Shown here piece after piece: positions 1 through 45,363 of a DNA stretch of 64,000 nt. The notes below the pieces were generated by a model, which saw only the letters and a list, made by a program, of their open reading frames with translations, was not told the DNA's origin and made no database searches. A program made the translations under genes and the position numbers. Origin of the DNA: Phylloscopus collybita (Eukaryota > Chordata > Aves > Passeriformes > Phylloscopidae); assembly GCA_027886175.1 (NCBI GenBank), contig JAJNNQ010000009.1, positions 7,484,501 to 7,548,500 of the forward strand, in the 5' to 3' direction. Within the stretch, counting starts at the first letter, position 1. Each line of letters begins with the position of its first letter.

Positions 1-1033
1 TTGAGCCTTGCTGCCATGACCAGGCAGTGAATGCCAGCAGTGCCAGCCAAGAAGGGATATTAGGGAGAGAACATACACATAGATATAAAAAAGTATGGTA
101 TTTTCAAGGAGTTGTAGGAAACTGGAAGAAGAGGTAGTATATGAGTAATAAAAGAAATAACACAAAAGGAAAACTAGCTGATGATATGAAAGACTTCAAC
201 ATCATTCTTCAGAAACATTCTTCATATAAAAATATATTTCATCTACGTGTTAAAATAGCATATCAGATACATATTTGGTCCCATCTTGGTTTTATTATCA
301 GTTTAAATTCACATTCACAATTGGTATTCTCCCCTTCAAGGAGAACAGCAGTTCCCTCATTACTTGTTTATGAGAGCACAGAATCAGCACACACATGTGC
401 ACCAGAGTCAGGGTGACTTGTAATTTCAGCTTTAAGGTTATGTTGCTCGGCCACCTTAATAAAAGACACATCAGAAATCTACTAATTTTTAGACTGAAAT
501 TTGATGGAAACTGTATCAATACAATTAAAATTAAAAACAAACAAACAAAAAACCCCCAACAAAACCGAAAACCCAGAAATGTTAAAGATCCTCCTCTCCA
601 ACCCAACAGGTCAGTGGCAGAGAAGGTTATTCTAACAGCAGAACACAATCAGGAGACTTAACAAGATGCTTGTGTAAGACCACACAAGCATCCAGTTTTG
701 GGCCTTCAAATACAATAAAGGTATTGATAAACTGCAGCAGGTTTAGCAGAAAGCCACCAAGACTACCGGGGACTGGGGCACCTGCTCTCTGGGGAGAGGC
801 AGACCAGGGCTTTTTCCGCCTGGATATTAAAAAAAGCCTCTTCAGAATAAGGACAGTCAGTTTACATCTCTCTGAGTAGCCTCCACTCTTGGAGATTTTC
901 CAACAACAGACTGGATCTGAGTAAACTGGTGATTTCATAGTTGATCCTAAATGTCTCCACAGAGTTCACTTGCCAACTGTTTTTCCTAGTCTTCTTTACA
1001 AACCTCTGAAAATTGAGAGATTTTAAATCTTAC

Positions 1034-1165
1034 CTTGTAAGACAATAAACGTCTGTCATCTTTATCCAGGATAAAGCCATCAGCTAGATCATCAGCTGAC
1101 ATGTGGCTGGGTCTCTTTTTATTTGCCTCTTCATCTATTCCACGCATTCGACGTAATCGATCTGC
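1034..1165 (-). CDS. NOP14: NOP14 coding exon 7, last exon inside the window
   Basis: The exon has 44 codons in phase 0, with an ACAG acceptor and a GTAAGA donor. It encodes ADRLRRMRGIDEEANKKRPS followed by HMSADDLADGF and LDKDDRRLLSYK. No further NOP14 exon is seen in the remaining 1 kb to the left edge. Confidence 0.95.
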
Positions 1166-4100
1166 CTGTGTTTCACAAGAAATACCACACACAGGTGTGA
1201 GACATTTAGATCAAAATAGAAGATCTCTCAAATACTACAGCTAAGAAAACACAAGGGAAAAACAGTTAATTTGGATTACTCAAAAAGTTGGTGAAAAGAA
1301 AAAACCCAGAAACTTGAGAAATTATGGGCAAAAGTTTACAATACCTTTTTTTTTTTTTTTGGGAGTACAGTCTGATAAGAGCACACAGTCAACTGGATTA
1401 GCTTATTTAAAAGGCTTTAAACTGAGTTAATCAGAAGCATTGTGTTCTCTTATTTTAAAATTTATCTCTGTTGCTTATGGGACATCATTACTAGAAAATA
1501 AAAGCTTCTAAAGTGTTTCAGGATTCTGCAGTGTTTATCTGTTTGGCACACGTGTAACAAGCTTGTAATGAACACAATCTTATCCTAAGATTTTTGGGAT
1601 ACAGACTGAGCATCAAGCTCCAAGATGGTAACAGCAGAAAAGAAAAATCTCTCTTCTGCTATTAGATACTGAGCTGCTCTGATGTAATCTCAAGGTACTA
1701 AATTCCTTACAGTCTTAAATATGCTCTTAGTATAAAAAAAAAAGTGAAATATTTACTGAATTATTCCATCTTCCCATAAGACTCAGCGCTCCATGTAACA
1801 GAAATAGCAAGCAACATTTCCCAAGACATTCCTATCCCTCTGCAAAGCAAAGCTATGCACATGCTACCACTGAAAGGCTCTTCCAATAGCAGAAGAAAAC
1901 AATAAATGACTTGCCCAGTGTATTAATTCAACGGCTGTGCAACATGATACTCCCCTTACTTAGAAGCACCCCTCAACTCCAAATAATTTAAAACATTTAA
2001 AGGCAAATCAAAGTAACATTACATTTTTATTGAAGGAAGATTGACTCACTTCATAAACCTCCATAGTCACATACTAGGCCTATGGGGTTTTTTTTTGTTT
2101 CAATATCAGATTACAAACACAAACAGAAGATTTCCTGAATTCACCCTCTGACGAATTGCAGTTCAGTACAGCCACTGACAATCTAAGGTCAAGCAATGAA
2201 TTTAAGCAGTCACTCCCAAAAGACAGGCCCCAAACAATCTCAGCCATAAATGGTATACCTCGAGCTTCTGGAGTCGGGCCTGCTCCTCTTTAGCCAATTC
2301 TTCTTCTGTCTTCAGCCTTTCTGAAGGTTTTGCTTTCATCTCAAATCCAAGTTCTCGAACAATCATATCATATTCATCAGGCTAAAGAAATATTTATGCA
2401 ATTGTTTATTATCTTAAGTTTCATTATTCTGCTCTGCAGCCATCCCACTGCCAGACTAACAGCTAAGAAATCAGACTGTTAAGATAAAAGAAAAAGACTG
2501 CTTCCAAAGCAAGCTGCAAGAACACTCAACTCAGAATTAAGACAAAGAGAAATTCTCCTGGAATTTCCCCCTTCCTTACTCAAGTAACTCACAACTGAAA
2601 AACTTAAAAAGAGTATCTTAAATAATAACTGGATTACTTACTACTTAAAAAACCCTTCAAAATACTGTTTATTAACAAAACACAGCCAGAATGAATAGAC
2701 TTATAATTTACATTTCATTTTACATTGTCACAAGAGATGAGCCTTTGCTAGTTCCACTACATAAAAATCTAGCTTAAAGAAAATAAAAAGGGATGCTGAT
2801 ACTCAATGAGCTTCAACATGCCATGGAGCAACTTAAACCCAAAAATCAATACAGCAAAAGATGACCTTTTGGTCAAGTATCCTCTATTGTACTCTGAGAT
2901 CAGTTTTAATGCAAGACTGAACTAATTAACTGATGTTATGCAATCTGGATTCTACTGCAAAACAATAAATGGAAATGCACAATGTTCTGCAAGATAATAC
3001 ACATTTCTAGAAGAAAAATAAAAAAGCTCAATACAATGCCTATTCTTAGATTTAAAATTTATTTCCATTAGTATAGAATACAAACGATAGAAAAAGCATG
3101 AGAACATAAGATATCTACTCAAAAGTAAATTATTTTCATTCCCTCTTTGAAAGGGACACAGCCAATTTCTACAAGGAAATGTCTGTTGTCAAGTACAAGT
3201 TGTTTTATCAAAGGAACACTCCAAAGGCACTCAAAATAAGTCAGTGTTCCCAACAATTTTAATTCTTCAAGAAATTTTATTTGTCCTACAAATAAGCTGT
3301 AGTCAAGAATGTTGCTCAGTCTGCAACCTCCCTCACTTGATAACTGAAGAAAAGCAATAACTACTTAAAATCAGAGAAATCATTCAAAACCCTATATTCC
3401 TCCAACTAATCAGACTGTCCTAAAACTGTAGCACTCCTTCAATGTGAATGAGAGCAAACATTTTTGTTTTGAAGTGATGAACTTGGCCTTATACTTCAGC
3501 CACTACAAGTCAAAACTACAAGTTACTGGAAAGAAGAAAATTAGTCTAGTCAAAAACCTCACCTTGGGTTTTTCTACTTCTTTGTCCTTTCTCTCTGACT
3601 TTGGGGTTTTGTGGGCAATAAGAGTTTGGATTTCCTTCCAGTCTTTGTCAAGTTTTTCTGTCAGTTCTAAGGCACTTTCTCTCCGAGTTTGCCTCTCTTG
3701 CTAGAAAAACAGAACAAAAACAAATACAGCAGTTATGTTCAGATGGGCATGATATAGCATTTATAACTTAAAACCAAAATGCTGTCTTTAACAAATTAAT
3801 AATTTCAAATATTTAACATTATGAAGCTGCAAACATTCTTTGTGGAAGAAGCAGTATAAAGCTATGCTGAATGGTACAAGGTACAAGAAACCAGGTGTGA
3901 CCACAATGGGAGATCTAGGGATACAAAAGAATAGCAGATATGCAAGTTATACCTAAAATGCCTACAAAGCCAGACTTTATTCAAGGATCTTGGACTCCTC
4001 TCAGACAGCTTCCTCCTTTGTTTTCTATGCCATTATTATTCTATTCTACAAATACAGGAATGGTGACAGTTTCTTCATCATGCTCACTCATACTTCAGGG

Positions 4101-7100
4101 CTAAACACTCACCTTTTCTTGTTTAGATTTGGCTATCATCTCTTCAATGAGTTCTTTCCTAGACTTAGGTTTTTCCTCTTCTTCATCTTGCTGCTCACTT
4201 GATGCTTTTTTACGAAGGAGGCCTCCACCCCCTCCAAAGTGAGCAGCAGTTAATTCAGCTAGAAAAAAAAATAGAATGTAAATCTTTCAAATCCATACAT
4301 GACTGCAAGAGTGCTGCTGCTGGGACAGTATCACCCCATTCTTTGAGAATGGGAGAAATTTTAACTATTGCACCAATCATGCATTAGTCCCATCCCTATG
4401 GGAATGGCCATACTAAAAGAGATTATGTCAGGCACATAAGCTACACTGACAAATACTTGGTATGAGGTATGATCATGTTTTTTTCCAGTATTTATCAAAC
4501 AGGTAGGTCCAAAGACGCAAGAAAGCAACCAAAAAACTCACACTTCAGGTTCTGGTCAAAAGGCTCAAAATCCAGGTACCTGTTTATGCTAAAAAGATCA
4601 CAGAGTAAAGAGGCTTGCCAGTAGTATGCCCCACTTAATCTCTGCTGAAATCCAGAGAGCTGGTCTATGTGTGGCTAAGAAGCAATTAAATCTGGTTTAA
4701 AGATTTTAACCAAGAACATGAGATTCTCTCTCACTGAGAGGCAGTACTGAACAAATGATGTACATATTTACCAGTAATAAAATCACCAGTGAAACACCAG
4801 CTGACACTTCTTACCTGACAGTGTTCCTCTTTCTTCTGTATCACTGTCACTATCAACAATATCATTTAGCTTTTCAATTTCTGCCAAAGATTGGCCATAG
4901 TGAGTCAACTCCTCATCTTCATTAAGATTATAGATATTCTTCTTTCCGTAATTTTGCTAAGAACAGTAAAACAAACCAATGAAATAGTGAAAGATCTTTA
5001 GTTCCCAAGCAACAAAATAACACAGCCTTTAGTTTTAGTGTTAGTTGAGGAGATTCTTATTCCAGTGTTTTGCTGGAACTTAACACTGGAATGAGAGCAC
5101 TGCCAGACCAATATTTTCATTCAAATACGTTTTCAGTGAGAGAGTGCCATGTCTCTCTTATACTAATGTACAAATGGACTAACTCAGGAAACCTAAGGAA
5201 GCTGAAGTTTTATCCATGTATCAGTAACATCCATTTTTAATTACTGCATTTCAGGCCTAATAAAACAGACTTCAACCTATAAAAATTATACTGCGTAATT
5301 CTTCAGCGTATGATGAGGCAGAAAGGATAGTACTGCACATTCAATTCACAGTACAGAACGGCAGCAAGTTACAAAGTTCTACTCAGCTACTGAATATACT
5401 TGATGGTGACTGCCTTTCACTGCCAAACATAGCAGTCAAAGAAAACCAGCTAATCAATGAATCTGCTTACAACTAACCTTCTTGCATGTCAGTGCTCAAA
5501 GAAATCTCTGCCTCAAACAGTTGCCTTGCAAAACCAAAAAGATTTAGTTAAAAATTTTCTATTTCCACAAAAATTTCCTTTCTCCTAAGTTCCAAACCTA
5601 TAAAATCAAAAATAAAGCATTACCCTACAAAACCCCTTTTTTTTTTTTTTAAATCATTTACCTGTCTTTCCAGAGCAAATCGTCTGATCATCTTTTCCTC
5701 AGGAGTTATTTTGGTGTTATATTCACCAAAACGTTTATCTTTAAACACATTTGTCTTTTCTCTTTCTTTATACTCTCTCAGTAACGTTTGATTGCGCTAG
5801 AAGGAAAAAGACAAGAGGAGATAAAATTAAAAGAACAGAGAGTAACTACTTCCAAAGTCAATGTAAAAAAGACTCCACAGTATCCTGTCAACTTATAAGC
5901 ACCCACGTGAAGAGAGAGTATTTCACTACACCTTGCCTTTGTTTTATCACATACAAAACCTGTGCCTTTACACTGAAGAATTCTGATATCAAGCTAAGTA
6001 AACTAAGAATAACATATTAAACAAACAAACAAAAAAGCCAGTTGAACTTTCTTTGATCATTTCATTTGAAACATAAAAGCCTCGAGTGGATGCACACATC
6101 CAGCCCTGTCACTGCTGAGCATGGGGAGTTCAAGCATGAAGTCAGTAAAAAGAAGCTTATCACACCTATACAAGGTACTTACTATGTGCTCTATTTTTGG
6201 GACAGGTAAGGAGAAAGGTTTACTTTCCAATGTCAGTGACCTAATTCATTACAAGTATCTGATTTTTCTTTTTACAAAATAAAACCCCAAACCCTAAAAT
6301 GTGATGTACAACATTCATGAAGTTTCCTAAAATCTTGACAAATAATAACAAAATCTGAAAGCTGATTTATAATTTCATGCTGAAGATATTATATAGTTTC
6401 TAAAGAAAGAAAATGTTGGCTGTGTTTAGGCTGAAGAAATAACCATTTTTATTAACTGATTCTTACAGAAAGATACTGTACCATTCATATTACCAGAACC
6501 TCACAAAGTGCTGCACTAGAGGAAAAAGCTGGGCTCTAGACTTCTGCAGCCTCACTGAGCATTCACAATTTTCAGATGTGGTTGTGAATGACACCAAAAT
6601 TCAGGTTTCCTCTAATATTGTGCCAGTTCTACCTTCTATTTACTTCTTACAGTGACCATATATCACATAGCTGAGGCACTGCACATGAACATTAATACCT
6701 CTTAATATGTTGGGTACCAAAAAGCATTTCTGTGGGCTTTTTTTGACTCGATTATTTGATTACTTCTCCTACTGATAAAAAAGAAAACACTTGACAGACC
6801 ACCTTTCACAATACATGTAAAATGATAAACTACCTCTGCTTTTGCTGCACTTGCCCTTCCAGTAACTGCTTTAAATTCTGTTCAACAACAGCATATATGT
6901 AACATGTCAGAGAATCTCAGGGACATACTTTCAAATTACACTTTTTTCAGCTTTAACTTAATCTAGGTTTTAACTTCTTTGCTGGTTTGTCTGAAGTGAC
7001 AGACCACTAAAACGTCCAGTGTTTTACCCAATAAGGTAGGCTGCTGGAACCCCAAATGCATAGTATGACACACTATCCCTTATGCATCACAGATTTTGGT

Positions 7101-7949
7101 CAGGTAGCTACTGATGGAAATAGAGAAAAAGAGGCACTTTGAAAATGGTACAAGAGTTGAAGATAAAAAAATCTACCCTTCTTGAATTGTATGGTCATTC
7201 TTATGACAGCAGGGGACAGATCATTACATTCTAACATACTTCTACAACACGACTATTTAACCAGTGCACAAAAAAATCACTTGCGTTTGTTTTCCAGATC
7301 AACAGTAGCTTCTTGGTAGCTACACATTTGTCACTGTATCCCAACCTTAGTGCCCTTTCAATCTTTCACTACTACACCAACTTGACAACATTACCAGGAA
7401 GCCCCATCCTGTGATCACCAGAACAGACCAATGTTATGAACACTGCCTCTAGTCCCGTACTTACTCGCCGACGACAACACGTGCCATTGTATTCCAGACC
7501 TGGGTAGCTTGAGAAGAGAACCATTCCCACACAAGCAACAAGGAGAACCTGCACTACCGAACCCTGTGGGTTGCACTGGCCGGAGACATTCCCCGAGCTC
7601 TCCATCACCCTCTGAGCACTCAGAGGTGAGAGGCCACTCCTCCTGTGAGGAACAGAGGTGGTCGCCAATTTCAGCAGAGAGGGCTCCAGCCTTACCATCT
7701 CCTCACATCCACACATACCATCCTTTCTTCCTGCTTTGGATGTCCTCTTACCTTCTTGATGGCCTTGGACCGTGAGACACCGGGCAGCCCCACATCATTT
7801 TTGGTCTTCCTCCCCAAGATGTCAAACTTCTGCCTGTTGACTTTCACCTCAAAGGGGTTGCTCTTGACCACGGCCATCGCCGACTTCACGGGGCCCTTTG
7901 CTGTGGAGGGCACTGATACCTTTCTTTTCCGCTTCGCCGCCTTCCCCAT
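1034..7949 (-). CDS. NOP14: NOP14 nucleolar protein, N-terminal seven coding exons (partial gene)
   Basis: NOP14 is a nucleolar component of the small-subunit processome needed for 18S rRNA maturation and 40S assembly; in yeast it works with Emg1 and Noc4. Seven minus-strand exons join in frame to give about 338 residues. The start ATG lies in a good context (G at -3, G at +4). The protein opens with a basic stretch, then the family hallmark NPFEVKVNRQKF and LGRKTKNDVGLPGVSR (residues 31-60). Further on come FKDKRFGEYN, an acidic segment, a G-rich AHFGGGGGLL stretch, KSRKELIEEMIAKSKQEK, and HMSADDLADGF with LDKDDRRLLSYK at the end of exon 7. All splice junctions are GT-AG. The C-terminal half of the protein is off the left edge. 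It is transcribed divergently from GRK4 out of a shared CpG island. Identification rests on recognised family sequence and on synteny with GRK4 and HTT; alternative identities are very unlikely. Confidence 0.96.
2259..2381 (-). CDS. NOP14: NOP14 coding exon 6
   Basis: The exon has 41 codons in phase 0. It encodes PDEYDMIVRELGFEMKAKPS followed by a charged, probably helical stretch ending ARLQKLE. The donor is GTATAC. Confidence 0.94.
3563..3700 (-). CDS. NOP14: NOP14 coding exon 5
   Basis: The exon has 46 codons, phase 0, with a CTAG acceptor and GTGAGG donor. It encodes ESALELTEKLDKDWKEIQ followed by TLIAHKTPKSERKDKE. Confidence 0.95.
4113..4258 (-). CDS. NOP14: NOP14 coding exon 4
   Basis: The exon is 146 nt and completes the split Ala codon from exon 3. 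It encodes ELTAAHFGGGGGLLRKK, an acidic EQQDEEEEKPK run and SRKELIEEMIAKSKQEK. Confidence 0.95.
4815..4956 (-). CDS. NOP14: NOP14 coding exon 3
   Basis: The exon is 142 nt and ends in phase 1 before GTAAGA. It encodes IYNLNEDEELTHYGQSLAE, then an acidic DSDSDTEERGTLS segment typical of NOP14. Confidence 0.95.
5662..5796 (-). CDS. NOP14: NOP14 coding exon 2
   Basis: The exon has 45 codons, phase 0 at both ends, a CTAG acceptor and a GTAAAT donor. It encodes RNQTLLREYKEREKTNVF followed by KDKRFGEYN and EEKMIRRFALERQ. Confidence 0.95.
7752..7949 (-). CDS. NOP14: NOP14 coding exon 1
   Basis: This exon encodes 66 codons from the ATG through GVSRSKAIKK and ends at a GTAAGA donor in phase 0. It has the basic N-terminus and the conserved NPFEVKVNRQKF block. 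Confidence 0.95.
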
Positions 7950-8258
7950 CTCTGCTCCTGTTGCCCGTGGGGACGCGGTGGGGAAGCAGCGGCTCAGCCC
8001 TCAGTGTGCGGGGCCGACACTGGAGGTACAAATGGGGTGAGCAAAATGGCGCCCGGGGGGGGCGCAAAACCCCCCGAACTCCCCCTTGGCCTGACCCCTG
8101 TCCTCCACCACAGCTCTGTGAGAGCTGGAGGGGCGTGGAGCGGAGGAGAGAGCAGACGAGAAGAGGGAGAAGAGAGAGGAGAGAGCAGCACGGCCCCCAA
8201 CACGCCACTCAACCCGCCGTGCCCAGCACTACCACATGCGCACCGGCAACTTGCCACC

Positions 8259-8268
8259 TCTCGCGAGA
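8259..8268. promoter_or_regulatory. TCTCGCGAGA palindrome (BANP-type CGCG element)
   Basis: This is an exact 10-bp TCTCGCGAGA palindrome between two divergent genes. The motif is known to be bound by BANP when unmethylated and to drive housekeeping CpG-island promoters. A related TCCCGCGAGA lies about 100 bp downstream. Binding here is inferred. Confidence 0.65.
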
Positions 8269-8343
8269 GCCTTGCCAAGTACCGCGATATTTACCGCACT
8301 GCTCCCCTCCCGCTTTGGGACGAGAGCGGCGAAGCTCCGACGC

Positions 8344-8360
8344 ACTACATATCCCAGCAG
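8344..8360 (+). promoter_or_regulatory. ZNF143/SBF-type motif, forward copy
   Basis: ACTACATATCCCAGCAG matches the known ACTACAnnTCCCAG core recognised by ZNF143, a factor enriched at bidirectional promoters. Occupancy is inferred. Confidence 0.6.
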
Positions 8361-8406
8361 TCCCGCGAGACACCGCACGCGTGTCCTCAGCGCACACCGC
8401 GCTCTG

Positions 8407-8424
8407 CCTGCTGGGACTTGCAGT
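8407..8424 (-). promoter_or_regulatory. ZNF143/SBF-type motif, inverted copy
   Basis: On the minus strand this reads ACTGCAAGTCCCAGCAGG, with one mismatch in the ACTACA half and an intact TCCCAGCAG half. It is inverted relative to the copy about 50 bp upstream, so each faces one of the two divergent genes. Confidence 0.5.
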
Positions 8425-8486
8425 CCCGGTAACGATGAGGGGGTGGCGGCGCAGGGGCGGTGCTGCCTGAGGCGGGCGGAGGAGCC

Positions 8487-8570
8487 ATGGCCGGGGCGGG
8501 CGGGCGCTGCCCGCTCTCCGTCTCCGCCCTCGGGGAGGGGGAGCGCGGTGCCGGGGCGAGCAGCGGGTGA
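8487..8570 (+). other. Candidate upstream ORF in the GRK4 5' leader (27 codons)
   Basis: An ATG in good context (GCCATGG, G at -3) opens 27 G/C-rich codons ending in TGA, out of frame with GRK4. It would be translated only if the GRK4 transcription start is upstream of it. The next ATG overlaps its stop codon and opens 8 codons (8570-8596). Confidence 0.4.
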
Positions 8571-8612
8571 TGGGGAAGAGGCGAGCGCAGTGCTGAGGTC
8601 CTCCGGGGCCGG

Positions 8613-8675
8613 ATGAACCGAGGCTTGGCGCCGCGGCGGTGGCGGGGCTGGAGGAGGGGGCGAAGGAGGCTGTAG
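8613..8675 (+). other. Candidate upstream ORF in the GRK4 5' leader (20 codons)
   Basis: A second upstream ATG opens a 20-residue Arg/Trp-rich reading frame ending 46 nt before the GRK4 ATG. It is in weaker context than the first uORF. There is no evidence of translation, and the peptide is not recognised. Confidence 0.35.
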
Positions 8676-8721
8676 GGGCGGCCCCCGCTCCGGCTGCCCT
8701 GAGGGGAAGGAGCCCCCGACC

Positions 8722-42705
<33,984 letters not shown>

Positions 42706-45003
42706 ATCATTTTATGCTCATCAGAAAGGATGAGCAAACGTTAAATGTTTTATATCTCTGTAGCAAATTGTATTATATATATTTTTTATCTGAGTTCAAG
42801 GATTTTTGTACATTTGTACTTCATTTGTTTTAAGATGTATATTTTCACTAAAGCTTAATTGTACAAAAAGCAATGAGTGCCATTTGAGTGAGTGTGTTTC
42901 CGTATCTATTTGATTTATCTTGATTATTTTTTTCCCAGTGGAATGAATCTAGAAATACTAAAAGGGTGTTAAAGCACAGAGATGATATCTATGGCATCAC
43001 TGTAACTTGACTATGCTCCTGGTAAAACTCTTCTTGATCATTAGGATCTTTATTAGCAGTTTTCTTAACTGTAAAATTGCTGTGCTGATAAATTGAATAA
43101 TTCTGGTATTATCCAGCGGCATGGCAGTGCTTTACCCAATGTATCTCTCAAGCCACTGCTAAGAAACAAAAAGGAATTCAGTGCACTGTGGCCAGCTATT
43201 AGGAATTGCTCTTTATTATCAGGCTTTGTAGAATCTCTTTCTGTATTTCTGTATAAAGAGAACTTTGAACATTTAGCTTAATCCTGTAACAAGCTGAAGT
43301 ATCCCATTCTTCTCTTTTCTACCCATCTTACACATCCTCTCCATAGAGTTTCTTGTCATGAACCATGCAAGTCATCCTATGCCAAAATTTTATAACTCTA
43401 TTCTGAAAACTTTGTTGTCTTTACTGAAAGGATTTCTTTTTACCTGTGGGGACAGAGTTTTATTTTATTTTCTGTAAATGAAATAGTTTTTAACTCCATG
43501 TAGGATGTTACAGTTTTATAATGGGTTAAAAAAACCAAATCATGGGCTCTTCTTACTAATGTCCTCTCTGCTTGTGTTGTAACATGTGATGTTCTAGGCT
43601 TGACAGCGATCACTGCCACTGGGGGAAGGGCAAGGTGGCATTAAGTATAGAATTTAATTATGTAAATATTTTTTTCTTATAGTCTTTTAAAACAGAAGCA
43701 TTAAAACATGCCTTTAATGATTGCCTAATATAGGTGTAGAGCTGGTATTGAAGTTTGTTATCATTACCTGATGTTCATTAGGGAAACTGACACAAGCTGC
43801 ATGAAAGCTAGGCAAACTTCCATTCTTCTGGATGCACAGTAGGTCAGACCTTTTATTTTGTAAAGTTTCCAGTAAAACTATTAATTTGGATATGAGAGTC
43901 AATTTAAAGAGCACATTTCATTGAGAGCCTCTTCTGTTTTCAAAATTGAGTTGGTACTTGAAATATAATGGAATGCCTTTGGAGTTGGAGACATGATTTT
44001 AGTTTCATATTTTGTTCTGTATTCTGAATATTTGTCTCAACTGTGCATGCATTTTCTTTCCCTTTCAAATCTCCGAGGCACCAACCGGCCCACACATATT
44101 GTAAACACAGAGCAACAGAATAGCCCCACACCTCAAAAAGGTCTGTCTTGTGATTGCAGACCTGCTGGAAGAAACTTCAGCTGCTTCTGAGAAGCTCACA
44201 AGTTATATTTGATATTCAAGGCTATCATCATGCTTTAATTCACGGTATTTGTTCTCTAAAGACAAAGTTTTAATAGATGTTTTTGAAAAAAATTGGAAAA
44301 CCAGTGTGTTGCAGAATCCTACTGGGGCTCATCTGGTGTCTCTCTGAAATTGTTCCTCTTGGCTACTATGCCACAGAAATGAGGAATGAGACTATTTTCC
44401 TGTGTTTTCAGTACAATTTTCCTCCAGTCTAAAACAGCACACAATGCAGCAAAACGACTCTTTTAGAGAGTACAGAGGGAGAAATTGGCAGAGGGTGAGA
44501 GAGTTTGAATGAATTACTGGAAGATGGTCTGATGTAATAGTGAAGGGATGGGAGGCTTGACAAATATCAGAAGTAAGGGTGTTGGCTAGAACCATTATGT
44601 GTGAGACAATGAGCTGGCAGCCTGACCTGACCCTCTTTATTTTTTACCACAGCAATAGAAGAGCTCTAAAAAATGGGAATGGAAAAATGGGGAAGTAACA
44701 GAAGTGTTTTATAAATACCGATGTGGTTGGAGAAGTTGTCGTTTCTCTGATTAAGGGGTTGGAATTATTAAGATCCTAGGCTTGCTGTTCTGAGGCAAAG
44801 GTGACTGGATAAACCAGACATACATGGTGACAGTTCAAGTAGAGTAACTTGAAATTTGGGCAAGCATACCATGGACACAAGTTGAATCATTTTTATGAAG
44901 AAAGTATAGGAATTGATTTTAACAAATTTTAAAAAATCTGAAAATCTATTTATCATGTATTTCAAGTTTTCTTTCTGTCTTAGGTGGAGAAGAATCTTAA
45001 CTT

Positions 45004-45045
45004 AATAAAAAATAAAATCAATTTTTCTATTTTGGTGTGTTGAGG
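45004..45045 (+). terminator. GRK4: Candidate GRK4 polyadenylation site
   Basis: Two overlapping-range AATAAA hexamers (45004-45009 and 45011-45016) are followed about 15-25 nt later by TTTTGGTGTGTTGAGG, a GU-rich downstream element. This would give a 3' UTR of about 2.3 kb. An ATTAAA at 43700-43705 is an earlier, weaker candidate. Transcript data are needed to choose. Confidence 0.45.
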
Positions 45046-45336
45046 CTTAACACATATTTTCCAGGAATCTGTGAAGAAAGAGGGCTCAATATAGAGAAAA
45101 GGGAAATTGTTTCTAAAAGTTGTTATTTACATGTCAATGTCTTTGGACAAAGGAACTCCTTGCAAAAAAGTGAGGGTTTTTTTTTTATTAAGCTTTACTT
45201 AGTTTAATTTCACAAGTTTTTTTCTTAAACTCAGAACAGTACTATTGAATTATTTTTGAGTGCACGTTTGCAGGATTACAACCTAAATTCCATTGGGTTT
45301 AGGGTTTGCTTTTGTTTTGGTTGTTGTGTGTTTGGG

Positions 45337-45363
45337 TTTTTTTTTTTTTTTTTTTTTTTTTTT
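45337..45363. repeat. Poly(T) tract, GRK4-HTT intergenic region
   Basis: Twenty-seven T residues are embedded in a longer T/G-rich stretch that continues as TTTGTTTGTTTG. It has the same make-up as the larger tract in GRK4 intron 4. Confidence 0.75.

Larger units (their letters stand above)
1..7751 (-). other. NOP14: NOP14 introns within the window
   Basis: The six complete introns, plus part of intron 7 at the left edge, are A/T-rich and range from about 0.4 to 2 kb. They hold short A or T runs (for example near 1346-1362 and 5638-5650) but no repeat family, RNA gene or extra coding exon that I can recognise. Intron 1 near 7400-7700 is more G/C-rich as it enters the CpG island. Confidence 0.6.
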
